DNA from: Malus domestica
Lineage: Eukaryota > Streptophyta > Magnoliopsida > Rosales > Rosaceae
Direction of reading: 5' to 3'
Length of the DNA stretch: 64,000 bases
NCBI RefSeq assembly: GCF_042453785.1
Contig: NC_091671.1
Span: 34,673,001-34,737,000 of the forward strand
The notes under the pieces are model-generated. The model saw only the letters and a list, made by a program, of their open reading frames with translations. It was not told the DNA's origin and did not search any database. This document shows, piece after piece, positions 31,641 through 42,190 of the stretch. The position numbers were made by a program, and so were the translations under genes. Position 1 is the stretch's first letter, and each line of letters begins with the position of its first letter.

Positions 31641-33953
31641 TCACACCAAAACTGCTTTTTCATTCTCTTCAACATCTGATAAATCTGGTAAATCCAACAC
31701 GCTCCATTTCGTGCGCAGTGTTAAGAACAAAAGCGTGCCGGCTTGACAGGAGAGGCCACAGATCAAACCAATCCACAAACCCTGCAACGAAAAATGAAGC
31801 ACCGAAATGTGATTTGAAAAAATAAAATAAAACCAAAACAATCAAATTATTAATGTATTATCTTACCTTGGCATGTAATTTGAACTTAAATCCAAGAAGA
31901 CTGGAGATTGTCATACCAATCAAATAGAATGTTGCTAAGTTTACATACACAGTCAAGTGTTGCCACCCACATCCTCTGGCCACACCTGAAATACCGAAAA
32001 TCCTCTAAGTTACGGGAAAAAGAGCAATGTAGAACTAACCCTACAAAAAAGTGGTTGATCTTAACCTGATAAGACACCTTGAACGGAATCCACGACTATG
32101 GAAATTGTAAGCAATGGTACCATAGAAGCAAATTGATCTGCTATTATATGGCTGTCGCTGAAGAAGTGAGTCCAGGTATTGTGACCAAGTGCTAGAGCCA
32201 AAACAATAGCAAAAGAAAGAAGCAGAGAGAGCTTAAAAGTCACAGCCACTGCATTCTTCGCTTTGTTGGGATTCCCTGCTCCTAATTCATTTGACACCCT
32301 TGTGCTACGCCACAATAAGTAAACCTTGTTTTAATGAACGAAACAGAACGTAGTAATCGAACAAATTAAAGGGAAAACACAACACAAGAATTGTTAGTCG
32401 ACCAACCTTGCAGCAGCACTTAGGCCATACATAATCATGTATGCAATTGCTTCTGTATTCACACTGAAGAGATGATTATAAAAAGGTTACTTGAGGTAGG
32501 AAGCAAGAATACGTTTAGATGACAAAAAAGGTACATTGAAGCTTACCACATTGCAATTAGTGAAGTGGTTTCTTTCGAATTCGGCATCAATCCTCCCATC
32601 AACACCAGAATTTCAAAAGCCCATTCCTCCAAACTGGATATATTTTGCACTAGTTTTAAGTTAAATAATGCAATTAAGTACTGAATCCTATTGACAATAA
32701 CTCTGCTAAATTATAGTTGTTATGCAGCACCTGAATCTGATGTCTATGCTTTAAAGTATAAACCCTTCATTTGGTTTATAATTCGGTTTTGAAATTCTTT
32801 CAGTTTTAGTTGTATCTTCTATGTTACGGTTCTATATCTGATGCAGAAAAGGTTTCCAAAAAGCTGAATGCAGCATTGTTAACTTTTAACACTAAAAGTA
32901 ATGAAAAATGTGATACTTACCATACCATTAGTGCTGAGGGGAGGGCAAGTTTTAAATCATAAACAACATAATGGAATGATTCTAAAGAGAATCCTTGCCA
33001 TGTATGCTCAAACTTCTTCGAGCAGACGACATACATGGCCAACGCAACAACGGATATCCATAACGAAATTGAAGCTGCTAGTGGAGCTCCCTTGTAACCA
33101 AGAGCTGTCCAATGTACCAAACCATAAGCAATGCCAACATGAATAACAACGGGTACAAGCGAAAAGAGTAACGGCAGGACAACAAATTGTGTCTGAATAA
33201 ATCTCAAGATGTTTTGCAGGAATCCATACGCAAATAATCCCGGAATCAGAAACTTCATAAAAACAGCAGCGGATTTGGAAATTTGAGGATCTTGATAGAG
33301 TAAAATAAGTATAGGTTCAGTATAGAACCAGATTATAGATATGATGAAACAGAAAAAGAAAGATATGATGCATGAAGCTTGTAGATAAATGCCCAACATT
33401 TTATACAACTTTGCACCAAACCCTTGGCCACAAAGCGTCTCTAGAGCTCCACTTAACCCAACCTACACCAAAGTTTCAAACAATTAGAATACTAAAAGCA
33501 AAATAATAACCACACATTCTTTTTCTCCCTACACTCATGTTTTAGTTATGTTTGTCCTTCTACCATTTTCCAAAATTTGTATTAGATTTTGAAGAAATTA
33601 AAAAATATTACTATGGTATGAGTGAGGAAAAGTGGAAAAGTTACCATGAAAGCGAAGCCAGTGACAATGGCCCATGAATTGGCAAGGGTTGCACCGGCCA
33701 GCTCAAGGTCGCCAAGGTGGCCGGCGAACATGACTGACACCAAAGTGATCAAGTAGTAAAAAAGATTGGTAAAAACCATTGGCAGTGAAAACATGACCTG
33801 TTTCTTGGCCTCCTCCACATCCAACACTCTCTTCCACCACCACCTTGGTAATTTTTTAGCTCCTTCTTGATCTCCATCACCGCCACCACCTGCCTCTACT
33901 AAGAGCACTTCAGTATTTTCACTCCTCTCTAAACCTCCAGAGCTTGCCAACAT
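31641..33953 (-). CDS. MATE family efflux transporter, copy 1 (DTX14-16-like)
   Basis: Seven exons join cleanly: 33645-33953, 32921-33462, 32547-32633, 32407-32463, 32066-32304, 31867-31985 and 31641-31781. The total is 1494 bp, 497 residues, the usual length for plant MATE/DETOXIFICATION carriers. These twelve-helix membrane proteins export organic cations, flavonoids or other metabolites in exchange for protons or sodium. Family landmarks are [20 protein letters not shown] in exon 1, [13 protein letters not shown] at the start of exon 2, [13 protein letters not shown] at the start of exon 5 and [11 protein letters not shown] at the exon 5/6 join. The substrate and membrane cannot be told from sequence. 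A broken paralogue lies at 44224-46668. Confidence 0.92.
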
Positions 33954-35486
33954 TGCTATATTTCTACTTCCTCTTCTTTTCTATATGTTCCCCTTCCTCT
34001 TCTGCTGCTGCTTCTCTTTGTTTTCTTATACTTTTCCTAACTGTTCCTGAGAGATATCGGCAAAACTATAAGGTGACATGACAAAGCTGACTTGTTTATA
34101 GACTTACCACTTATCGTCCAAAATTAATATTTGTATTCTTCGGTTTGTTACGTGGAAAAGAAATTTGATATCTGCACATATTGGCATATTCCCCATATTT
34201 TATATTTTGTATCAATTTTCTAAAGAGGTACGATTTACATGTGTTACACAAGAGATCAAAATAATGTTACATTTACCACATTTTTCATATATAACATTAG
34301 GACAATTTCTCTAATATAGGTAGGATCCACCAACATACTGAATCTCATCTCATGTGCTAACTTAACCAAAGTAATAAGAGAGTTAAGGCTAGAGTATGCA
34401 GTTATGCTTCGGATGCTTCGTCATAGAATAGACCAATACCCAACTATTTTTTAGATCAAATTTACATGTGTCAAACATACAGTCTGAATCATATTGTCAG
34501 TATAATAAGTAGCATAAATCCCACCGTCTAAAATTATATTGGTATTGCTTTGAGGTTTGTTTTCTTGTATCTTTGTTTTAAGTGTATCGAGGCCTCCAAA
34601 TATGTATGTTTTCTGGGTAATTGAATTTACTTTGATTAAATAAATAAATTTAAAAAATTAAAAAAAAAAAGGATTAAATCAAGATTTACAAATCGAAAGA
34701 AAAATTAGTCGGCCAATATCTAGTAGGTTTTGTACTTTGCAAATGAAAAAGCGACTGGTTGATGTTAAGGTTTACATACTATCCGACATCCTTTCAACCA
34801 ATTATATTAGTCGTGAATTGGGATAAACCACAAAATAAGTAAACCATAATAAGTTTACAGTAAGTTAAGGTTCCATCACAAAACTAATTGACAATATATA
34901 AAGTTAGTCTAATAACTTATAAGTACACGTAAAATACCTCATTTTCCCAACGTGAAATTCACACTTCCAATATATTTCATCCACAAATGAAGCTAGAAAT
35001 AACCCTATATCCTAATACTAGGTTGTTCAAATTATATATAAACATTTTCAATTTTGTGCAGCAGTTTGGTTGGATTCATCAATATCCGAGCCACTCCCAC
35101 TCGTGCGACTCGTGCATTGTATCTTCCCAACCGCCTGAGATCACTCCAACAGCTTTTTCAGCTATCATTTGTTTTTATCTTCTGCAATTGTCTATTTTCT
35201 GGTAAGCACGATTTTCAGAATTGATGAACAAAAGCAAAAGAACAATAAATCAAGGCAAATAATTGTTGAGAAATTGTAGTTGGCCGACAAAGGATTAACC
35301 TTCACGTGATAAATAATGGAGACGCTGCCACTGGTGGCCGCATGCAGCAAATGCTCTGAGAACACACATTTATTTCATTTATGTTTATGATCTTCTCTTT
35401 TTTGTCAAAATATATTTATGATCGATAAGCAGAGATCTCTCGATCCGTGTAGCTAGTTAACGTAGTCATGTCTAAATAATTTCTTG
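33954..35486. other. Upstream region of MATE copy 1
   Basis: AT-rich DNA with no gene. It should contain the promoter of the MATE gene, but no specific site stands out. Confidence 0.5.
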
Positions 35487-35819
35487 AGTAAATTACATTT
35501 TACCCTTTCAAGTACGAGATCAATTGCAATCTTATATAATATGTTTAAAATATTTCAATTTTATATATTTAGTTATATTTCTTTTTAGTTTCATACATCT
35601 GTTAAAAAATCAATTAAGTTAATCGTTAAATGATGACAGGTTAAATGTAAGGTTCATATTTGTGCTGACATGAATGCCAACTTTGAACCATGTGAATAAA
35701 AAATAATAATAAAATATTATTTAATAAAAAATCAATTTTTTTATAATTAAAAACTTAAAATTTTGAAAAGATGATCGGGCAGCTTGGTGAAGGAATTTTT
35801 TTATTTATTTTTTGCCGTC

Positions 35820-36470
35820 GTCCCCAATAATCCAGTCCTCTACATCAGTTCACTCTCCTATACACTTCCAATCACCATCACCAGAACCCACGATCTCACA
35901 ACTCGCTCGTAGCTGGGTCCGTTCCGTCACTCTCGAGTTGGATCTCAACATGACTCAGTAGGGCGAAAGGAAGATCCGATGGAGGGGCTCCACTCGGTTC
36001 AACCCCAACACCTCAATTCCATCCGACGAGGTGGATGTGGACAACCCCCGCCTTGATGTTCTCATGCTAAAGCTCCGTGCTGTTCGCGGCCAATGAGGTC
36101 ACGAAAGACTCGCCAAGACAGTGATTGAGGACGACGCTGAATGAGGACGGATCGTTGTCAGTTCAAGAAGCTGTAGCAGTGCATGAAGCTACCGCGGCGG
36201 CATCGTTTGTGACGGAAGAAGCCGACGAGGGGGGAGAAGAAGGTCGTCGGGAGAGATGGGTGCGGCGTCGGGGACGGCAAAGCCGGTAAGGATGTCGTTG
36301 ATGGACTTGTTGGAGACGAACAGGCAGATGGGGATGGAGTCGAATCAAGGAGGAGGCGGCGACAGAAGAAGCGTCCCAAACCAAGAATCAAATTCTTGGT
36401 TACGGACAACCACATAGGAAATGGGATGGAGTCGAGAAAAAGATGGGGTTATTGGGGCAAGCTTTGCCCA
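35820..36470 (+). pseudogene. Gene-like GC-rich fragment captured in the outer element
   Basis: This stretch is much richer in G and C than its surroundings and reads on the plus strand as broken coding sequence: the segments RWRGSTRFNPNTSIPSDEVD, LMLKLRAVRG and SLMDLLETNRQMG are separated by stops and frame changes. I do not assign a family with confidence. It looks like cDNA or exon sequence from a host gene carried inside a non-autonomous element (Pack-MULE style). An alternative is that the element jumped into an old pseudogene. Confidence 0.45.
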
Positions 36471-36714
36471 GATCCTCTTTTCAATTTTTTTTTAGTTTTT
36501 AATTAGGAGTAATTAGGTTTTCATCCTTATTTTTACTACTCTATTGATTAAAACCTTATTACTTTTCAATTTTTGATCAAGGTCCTTTGTATTAATAATA
36601 TCATTAATTATTTCAATAATAAAATATTTTTTATTTCTAAATATATTCATTTAATATTAAAAATGTTACAATTAGTATATTTATATTTATGGCTAAATTT
36701 TTTATCATATATTT

Positions 36715-36975
36715 TTATTTTTAGTTTGTACCCATTTTTAATTTGCAACCCTTTTTTAATTTGTACCAATTTTCCTTTCAATTTTAATTTGTACCCATAT
36801 ATTAATTTCTTTTTGTGCCCATATTTTTTAAAGTTTTATTTGTATTGTACCCATATTTTTTTATTTATTTGTACCCATTTTTATTTTTGCTAAATGTACC
36901 CATTTTGAAGAATGTACCCATGTTTTGATACAATAATTTTTTGGTTATTTTTTTATGAATGTACCCATGTTTACA
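36715..36975 (+). repeat. Degenerate array of TGTACCCAT motifs
   Basis: About ten copies of (T/A)TGTACCCAT or near matches lie within 260 bp, separated by T-rich spacers of 15-40 bp. The regular motif with irregular spacing resembles subterminal protein-binding repeats of DNA transposons. The 106-codon frame across it is low complexity and not a gene. Confidence 0.6.
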
Positions 36976-37219
36976 CACACACACACAATAGTATATTTAT
37001 ATTTTAATATTTTTAATCCCACAAATTATGGTTTTTTATTTAAAATCTCATTACTATAAACAACTATAAGTTTTAATTTTTAATTTAAAAAATATAGTAA
37101 CGTACATAGAAATAAATTATCAATTAATTTTAGGGACTTGGATAAAAATTTGAAAAACAACAAGGTTTCAGTCAAAGATTGTTCATAACTAGGGACCGCA
37201 TCTAAAGTCTCCCTTTTTT

Positions 37220-37729
37220 GGTAAATTACATAGTAGCCCCTCAGGTTTGAGATCTATTGCAATCTTATACAACATTTTAAAAACATTTCACTTTCATACC
37301 TCAAGTACTATTTTATTTCAATTTCATACAACTGTTACATTTTCCATCCATGGATCTGTTAAATGCTGACGTGGCTGCCACATATATGTCATGTGGCTGC
37401 CAAATGTCTGCCACGTGGCAAATAAAATAATTTTTTAATTTTTTAAAAAAAACCTGAAATTGGAAGAAGAAGAAGAAGAAGAAGAAGAAGAAGAAGAAGA
37501 AGAAAAAAGGGACCGAACCCCTGCAACCCAGAAGAAGAAGGAGGAATAAGAAGAAGAAGAAGAAAAAAGAAAAAAAAGGACCGAACCCCCTGCAGCCCAG
37601 AAGAAGAAGGAGGAAGAAGAAGAAGAGAAGAAGAAAGAGGAGGAGAAGGAAGAAGAAGAAGAAAAAAAAAAAGGGAAGAAAGGGACCGAACCCAGAAGAA
37701 GAAGGAGGAAGAAGAAGAAGAGAAGAAGA

Positions 37730-37762
<33 letters not shown>

Positions 37763-38128
37763 AAGAAGAAGAAGAGGAGGAGGAGGAGGAGGAAGAACAG
37801 AAGAAGAAAGAGGAGGAAGAAGAAGAAGAAGAAAAAAAAAAAAGGGACCGAACCCAGAAGAAGAAGGAGGAAGAAGAAGAAGAGAAGAAGAAAGATGAGG
37901 AAGAGAAGAAGAAAGAGGAGGAGGAGGAAGAAGAAGAAGAAAAGAAAAAAAAAAGGACCGAACCAGAAGGAGGAAGAAGAAGAAGAGAAGAAGAAAGAGG
38001 AGGAGGAGGAAAAAGAAGAGAAAAAAAAAAGAATGATCGAACCCCCTGCAACCCAGAAGAAGAAGGAGGAAGAAGAAGAAGAGAAGAAGGAGGAGGAGGA
38101 GGAGGAGGAGGAGGAGGATGAGGAGGAT

Positions 38129-38190
<62 letters not shown>

Positions 38191-38610
38191 GAAGAAGAAG
38201 AAGAAGAAGAAGAAGAAGAAGAAGAAAGAGCAAGAAAAAAAAAGATATGTGGCAGACAGGTTTTTTAAAAAAAAAATTAAAAAATTATTTTATTTGTCAT
38301 GTGGCAGACATTTGGCAACCACGTGGCATATATGTGGCAGCCACGTCAGCATTTAACAGATCCATGGCAGACAGGTTTTTTAAAAAAAAATTAAAAAATT
38401 ATTTTATTTGCCATGTGGCAGACATTTGGCAACCACGTGACATATATGTGGCAGCCACGTCAGCATTTAACAGATCTATGGATGGAAAATGTAATGGTTG
38501 TATGAAATTGAAATAAATTAGTACTTGAGGTATGAAAGTGAAATGTTTTAAAGATGTTGTATAATATTGCAATAGACCTCAAACCTGAGGGGCTACTATG
38601 TAATTTACCC
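37220..38610. mobile_element. Inner long-TIR element containing a purine tract
   Basis: The ends are inverted repeats of about 230 bp: GGTAAATTACATAGTAGCCCC... at 37220 mirrors ...GGGGCTACTATGTAATTTACC at 38589-38609. They share CATTTTCCATCCATGG, TGCTGACGTGGCTGCC and GTGGCAGACA-type text with their complements. The right arm contains a tandem duplication of about 120 bp (38250-38367 and 38368-38480). The interior is the purine tract 37459-38239. The terminal GGTAAATTAC is shared with the outer element, so both belong to one family and one inserted into the other. Confidence 0.75.
37459..38239 (+). repeat. 780 bp purine-only GAA/GAG tract with a longer-period unit
   Basis: The plus strand is almost entirely A and G, mainly AAG and GAG triplets. 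Six interruptions of the form GGACCGAACC(CCCTGCAACCC) at about 37509, 37579, 37683, 37847, 37956 and 38035 show that it grew as a minisatellite of 70-165 bp units around the GAA core. Long reading frames on both strands (poly-Glu/Lys/Arg, poly-Ser/Leu/Phe) are artefacts of composition. Such tracts can form triplex DNA. Confidence 0.92.
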
Positions 38611-39840
38611 TTGATTTTTTCATCAACGAATCCTTTTTTCATTATTTTTAATTCACAAGGTGCAAAGTTGGCATCTATTTCAGCACAAATGTGGACTTTA
38701 TATTTATCACATTATCACTTAACGGTTAACTTAACAGATTTTTGAACGGATTTATGAAACTGAAAAGAAATATAACTAAATGTATGAAATTGAAATGTTT
38801 TAAAGATGTTGTATGTAATTGTAATTGATCCTATACTTGAATGGGTAAAATATAATTTACCCTTATAAACAGCAAAATTATATATAAAGATCATCATTTT
38901 GTATCGATGATTGGGTCACACAAAATGATCGTCGATAAAGAGGGCCACCGTCGTACTGATATGATAAAAGACTGGTTTGGTATTGCTATGCTTTAAAAAA
39001 AAATTGTTTTTACTGTGTTGTGAGAATAAGCTTATTTTTGCTGCTTCACATTTTCAGCTTTTTTCACACAAAACTGTGAAAATAAGTTGTTTTTAAGTAT
39101 TTACCAAACACCTTTTAGAGCTTCAATTTTTTTTATACCCATTTTTTAAAAAATTCCCTCGGTACCAAACCAATACAAAGTAGACACATACCCAGCCGAC
39201 TCGTTTAAATTGGGCATATGACTAAACGGGAGCGTATACAATGTGGAGGTTTTGTGCAGGGGTAAGATGCACAGTGTGATCGAGCAACTTGAATGATATA
39301 AACAACGATATTAGTATTAAATATCAACGTTATACTCAGTAAGGGAGTCAAGATTTACATAAAGAGAGATCTTGTACAAACTGTTTGGACCCGATGTCGC
39401 ATCATCTAATCATAAAACTTAGGCCGTTGGATAGCTCTAAAAAGAGATTTTCTTGGCATTATTACTGATTTTATTCAGTAATATCATATAAATATCTTTA
39501 GGTTTGAAGATAGAAGCAAAGTTTGGAAAAGTTATCTGGTGAGTGAAAGGCAAAGTTGTGGGGGTCTTTGGACTCTGTTGCAAATAAGCAGGTAATCGGT
39601 TGGACTCGTGGCATATTGCTGAGCCTATGTAAAAGGGTATTGCGTAGCTGGCAATTTGCCAACCCCATGCAGTTAACATGTGCAGCAAGGAGGTATTGCG
39701 ATCCTCAAGTGAACATAATATCAAGTCAATTGCATATTTGAATGAGTTTGCATGCAGAATCACAAGGGTAATTAGCACAAGTAGCTAGGCAACATGGGAT
39801 GATCAACATATGGATAAAAATGGGATATGCCATTCTTATA

Positions 39841-39988
39841 GCGGTGTGATATCCACACACCTTATTTTACTTCTTACACACCTCTTGATAATTTCTATCC
39901 GTTGATATTCTTCAATTCATTTTATCCGACGACCAAAAATTAAAAAAGTGTGTGAGAAGTAAAATGGGGTGTGTGGATATCACACCCC
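39841..39988. mobile_element. Mutator-type MITE with 9 bp target duplication
   Basis: The ends GCGGTGTGATATCCACAC and GTGTGGATATCACACCCC are near-perfect inverted repeats, extended further inside by ACTTCTTACACACC and its complement. It is flanked by ATTCTTATA on both sides (39832-39840, 39989-39997). A 9 bp duplication points to a Mutator-like transposase. It is 148 bp. Confidence 0.85.
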
Positions 39989-40019
39989 ATTCTTATATAT
40001 TTGAAATACTAATTGACAG

Positions 40020-40660
40020 ATGTGTGATGTTATCGGAAGAAGAGTTTTGGTTTATCATCAAAAGATGTTCTGGTGATCCACGACATGGACTCTACATCAC
40101 GTCCAAGTACATATTCAATTCCTATAAATAGAAGTGGTTTAGCAACGTAGAAAGACTTCAACTTAACACAAAAATACTTTGCGCAAAATTTCACTCTACG
40201 CGAATCGTTTTCATTCTCTGAGAAGCCACTAACTCTCATACCTAATGTTTGAAGTAACATTAGAGACTTGGATAGCTATTAATCCAAATTGAAGGTATTT
40301 TTCGGTCGCCTGAATCTATGATTCCAATGCTGTTAATCCAAATCAAAGATGTCATCAGTTGTCACCCTCTCGACAAAATGAGGTGTTACCAGGTTATTTA
40401 GTGTACGGCACATTGAAAGATAAACTCAAAGTGAGGAGTTACCGGGTTATTTAGTGTTCGGCACATTGAAAGCTAAACTTTTATTGAACTTCGCAGAACT
40501 AGCAAACTTATCTTTAGGTTATAGGACCCAAGGCCGAGAACTGAAGTCAGCAACACATTTGACACCACCACCACATCAATTTTACTCGCCAACTGAGTCA
40601 TGCATGACATTCACCAGAAGAACGTAGTTAGCTTATTAGTCACCAAGTCGTTTACGCTTT
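40020..40660 (+). mobile_element. LTR retrotransposon fragment
   Basis: A TATA box-like CCTATAAATAG lies at about 40121. The 40410-40600 part matches 42330-42520 (GTTCGGCACATTGAAAGCT, AGGACCCAAGGCCGAGA). Together they look like remains of the same LTR element on either side of the duplicated block 40785-42190. No LTR boundary or coding part can be defined. Confidence 0.5.
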
Positions 40661-40784
40661 TTTGTTGGTGATCATGAAAATATTAGAAAAATCACATTTT
40701 CGTACCACATTTTTTATGGATAATATGAATTTTATTATTCAAACAGTTACTCAGTTACTCAAATCATGAAAACACATTTGTAAA

Positions 40785-42190
40785 CTCATTCTAGTTGAAG
40801 TATTCTTTGCCTTTCTAATTGAAGTTTTCTTTTTTGATAAAGAAAACAAAATTCAATGAAGAAACGTATCCTTTGCCTTCTAAACTTATATTCTCCCATT
40901 AACAAATGGAAATTTAACTAGAGAGAGTTTTGACATTTTTGTATAGTGGTTGAGATCAATTTTGCATCCATCACTTGCTCATTTGTCATTTTTTAAATAA
41001 TAGGTTGGTTCTCCTCTGCATACCTTTATGTTTCTTTCACTATTATGATTTGATTTATTTAAACTAAAAAGATTCACTAACAATCTGATCAAGTAATATT
41101 GTTTTAAGTTTGTCCGCTTTTTGTAGATGGTGAATTTGATAAATATCTAACTACAGTTTGTTCAATATGTGTCTTAACTCAAATCCCTTTCGATATCGTT
41201 GTAATAAAGATACCAAAGAAAAAGGGCTATAATCACTATCTTTACTGTTACAATGGCTTTTATACTCTTTCCAGATCCATTTAAAACCCAGCTGGTTCAT
41301 AGGCCAACCATAATAGTAAGTATCCAACTCGTGATTAATAGATTCGAATTTGAGACTTCTCACTTATTAATACTAGTAACAAGTTTCCTTAATCTTTGAA
41401 ACCAAAATTAAAACTATCCAATTTTTGTTTGGATGAAGAAAATAAATTTGGAATTTTGAAAAAAAAATCAGAATTTATAAATTGACGTATATCAATTTCC
41501 TTGTTTGGATTCATAAATATAGAAATTTAGAATTTCCGCGTAGAAACTTGGAATTTGGGACTTTCAATTCCTAAGTTTAAATTCAATGTAAATATGTGTC
41601 ATTTCAGAATTTCCATAAGTGAGAGTTTAAAAATAACAAATTTCCATTTCAAATTACATTGTTCTTTTAGGCAAACCAAACAAGAAAATTTACTTAGATA
41701 AAAAAAAAAACAAGAAAATTCACAAATTCTAAAAAATAAAATTCCGTCATTCATGGTGGTACACACTTAATATAAATCAAACTTGAAGAACTAAATAAGG
41801 GTTTAACAATCAACAATCAAAATACATGTTTTATAATCATATATAATCTGATGTTGTAGCTAGGTAGCTGCATTGTTGTCATTCTTTCTTCTCTTCGTTG
41901 GATTCAACCTTCTTCTCTTCCTTGGCCACTTTGGTTGCCGCCGCCTTCACCCTCGCTTTGCCCTTCTTGGGCTTCATGAAGCAGAAGCAGAGCAGCAAGG
42001 ACACTGGAACAAGAACTACATAGCTTTTCCTTCACCTAACTATTCTCTGCTCTCAAATTTCCCTCGAAACTTTATGTATAGCAAAAGTACTTGAGCTTTG
42101 CCTTGCATTTCTATCTTCTTTCTTATCTAATTATTAAACTTGTGGGGTTTTCAGAAATGAAAAAAACAAAAAAAAAAAAAGAGGAGAAAA
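40785..42190. repeat. Segmental duplication, copy A
   Basis: It matches 48806-50475 over most of its length: CATTCTAGTTGAAGTATTC against CATTCTAATTGAAGTATTC at the start, and ACACTTAATATAAATC with AACAATCAACAATCAAAATACATG near the end. The downstream neighbours are MATE genes in both cases, so the original unit contained the MATE gene plus this block. Copy A has an extra AT-rich insertion (about 41400-41745) with inverted TTTGTTTGGAT/CCAAACAAG ends. Confidence 0.85.
41879..42021 (-). pseudogene. Broken copy of the small Cys-rich protein gene
   Basis: It is the paralogue of the intact frame at 50137-50304. Codon 2 is TAG instead of AAG, and one base is lost in the Cys-rich segment, so the frame collapses twice over. 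It also has one copy of the 24 bp Lys/Glu unit where the intact gene has two. The total length difference of 25 bp equals that unit plus the one-base deletion. Confidence 0.75.

Larger units (their letters stand above)
35487..38862. mobile_element. Outer long-TIR element with gene-like interior and nested element
   Basis: The left end (35487-35700) and right end (38655-38862) are inverted repeats of about 210 bp. Both begin GTAAATTA(C/T)A and share ATTGCAATCTTATA / GTAATTGTAATTGATC-type text, TTTCATACATCTGTT against its complement, and GACATGAATGCCAACTTTG against CAAAGTTGGCATC. Long inverted repeats without transposase fit a MULE-like or foldback element. The interior holds a GC-rich gene-like stretch (35820-36470), an array of TGTACCCAT motifs, and a second element (37220-38610) inserted close to the right arm. 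No target duplication is clear. Confidence 0.7.
38863..40784. other. Intergenic with MITEs and retrotransposon fragments
   Basis: It holds a partial MITE with ends ACTGGTTTGGTATTGC and GTACCAAACCAATA (about 38969-39177), the MITE at 39841-39988 and an LTR-retrotransposon fragment at about 40020-40660. No gene is supported. Confidence 0.5.

Noticed and set aside
36158-36415. 85-codon minus-strand frame rich in Pro and Ser
   Set aside because: It is antisense to the GC-rich broken coding sequence that reads better on the plus strand.
38118-38239. Short regular AAG repeats resembling a CRISPR-like array
   Set aside because: The repeats are simple microsatellite units without unique spacers, in a plant genome.
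37313-38356. Long open frames of 202-306 codons on both strands
   Set aside because: They are poly-Glu/Lys/Arg or poly-Ser/Leu/Phe translations of the GAA/GAG purine tract and exist because A/G-only DNA has few stops.
41151-41363. 70-codon minus-strand frame with YYYGWPMNQLGFKW
   Set aside because: The duplicated copy at about 49150-49370 keeps part of the peptide but has stops, and there is no recognisable domain or start context. It may be an old exon but is not supported as a gene.
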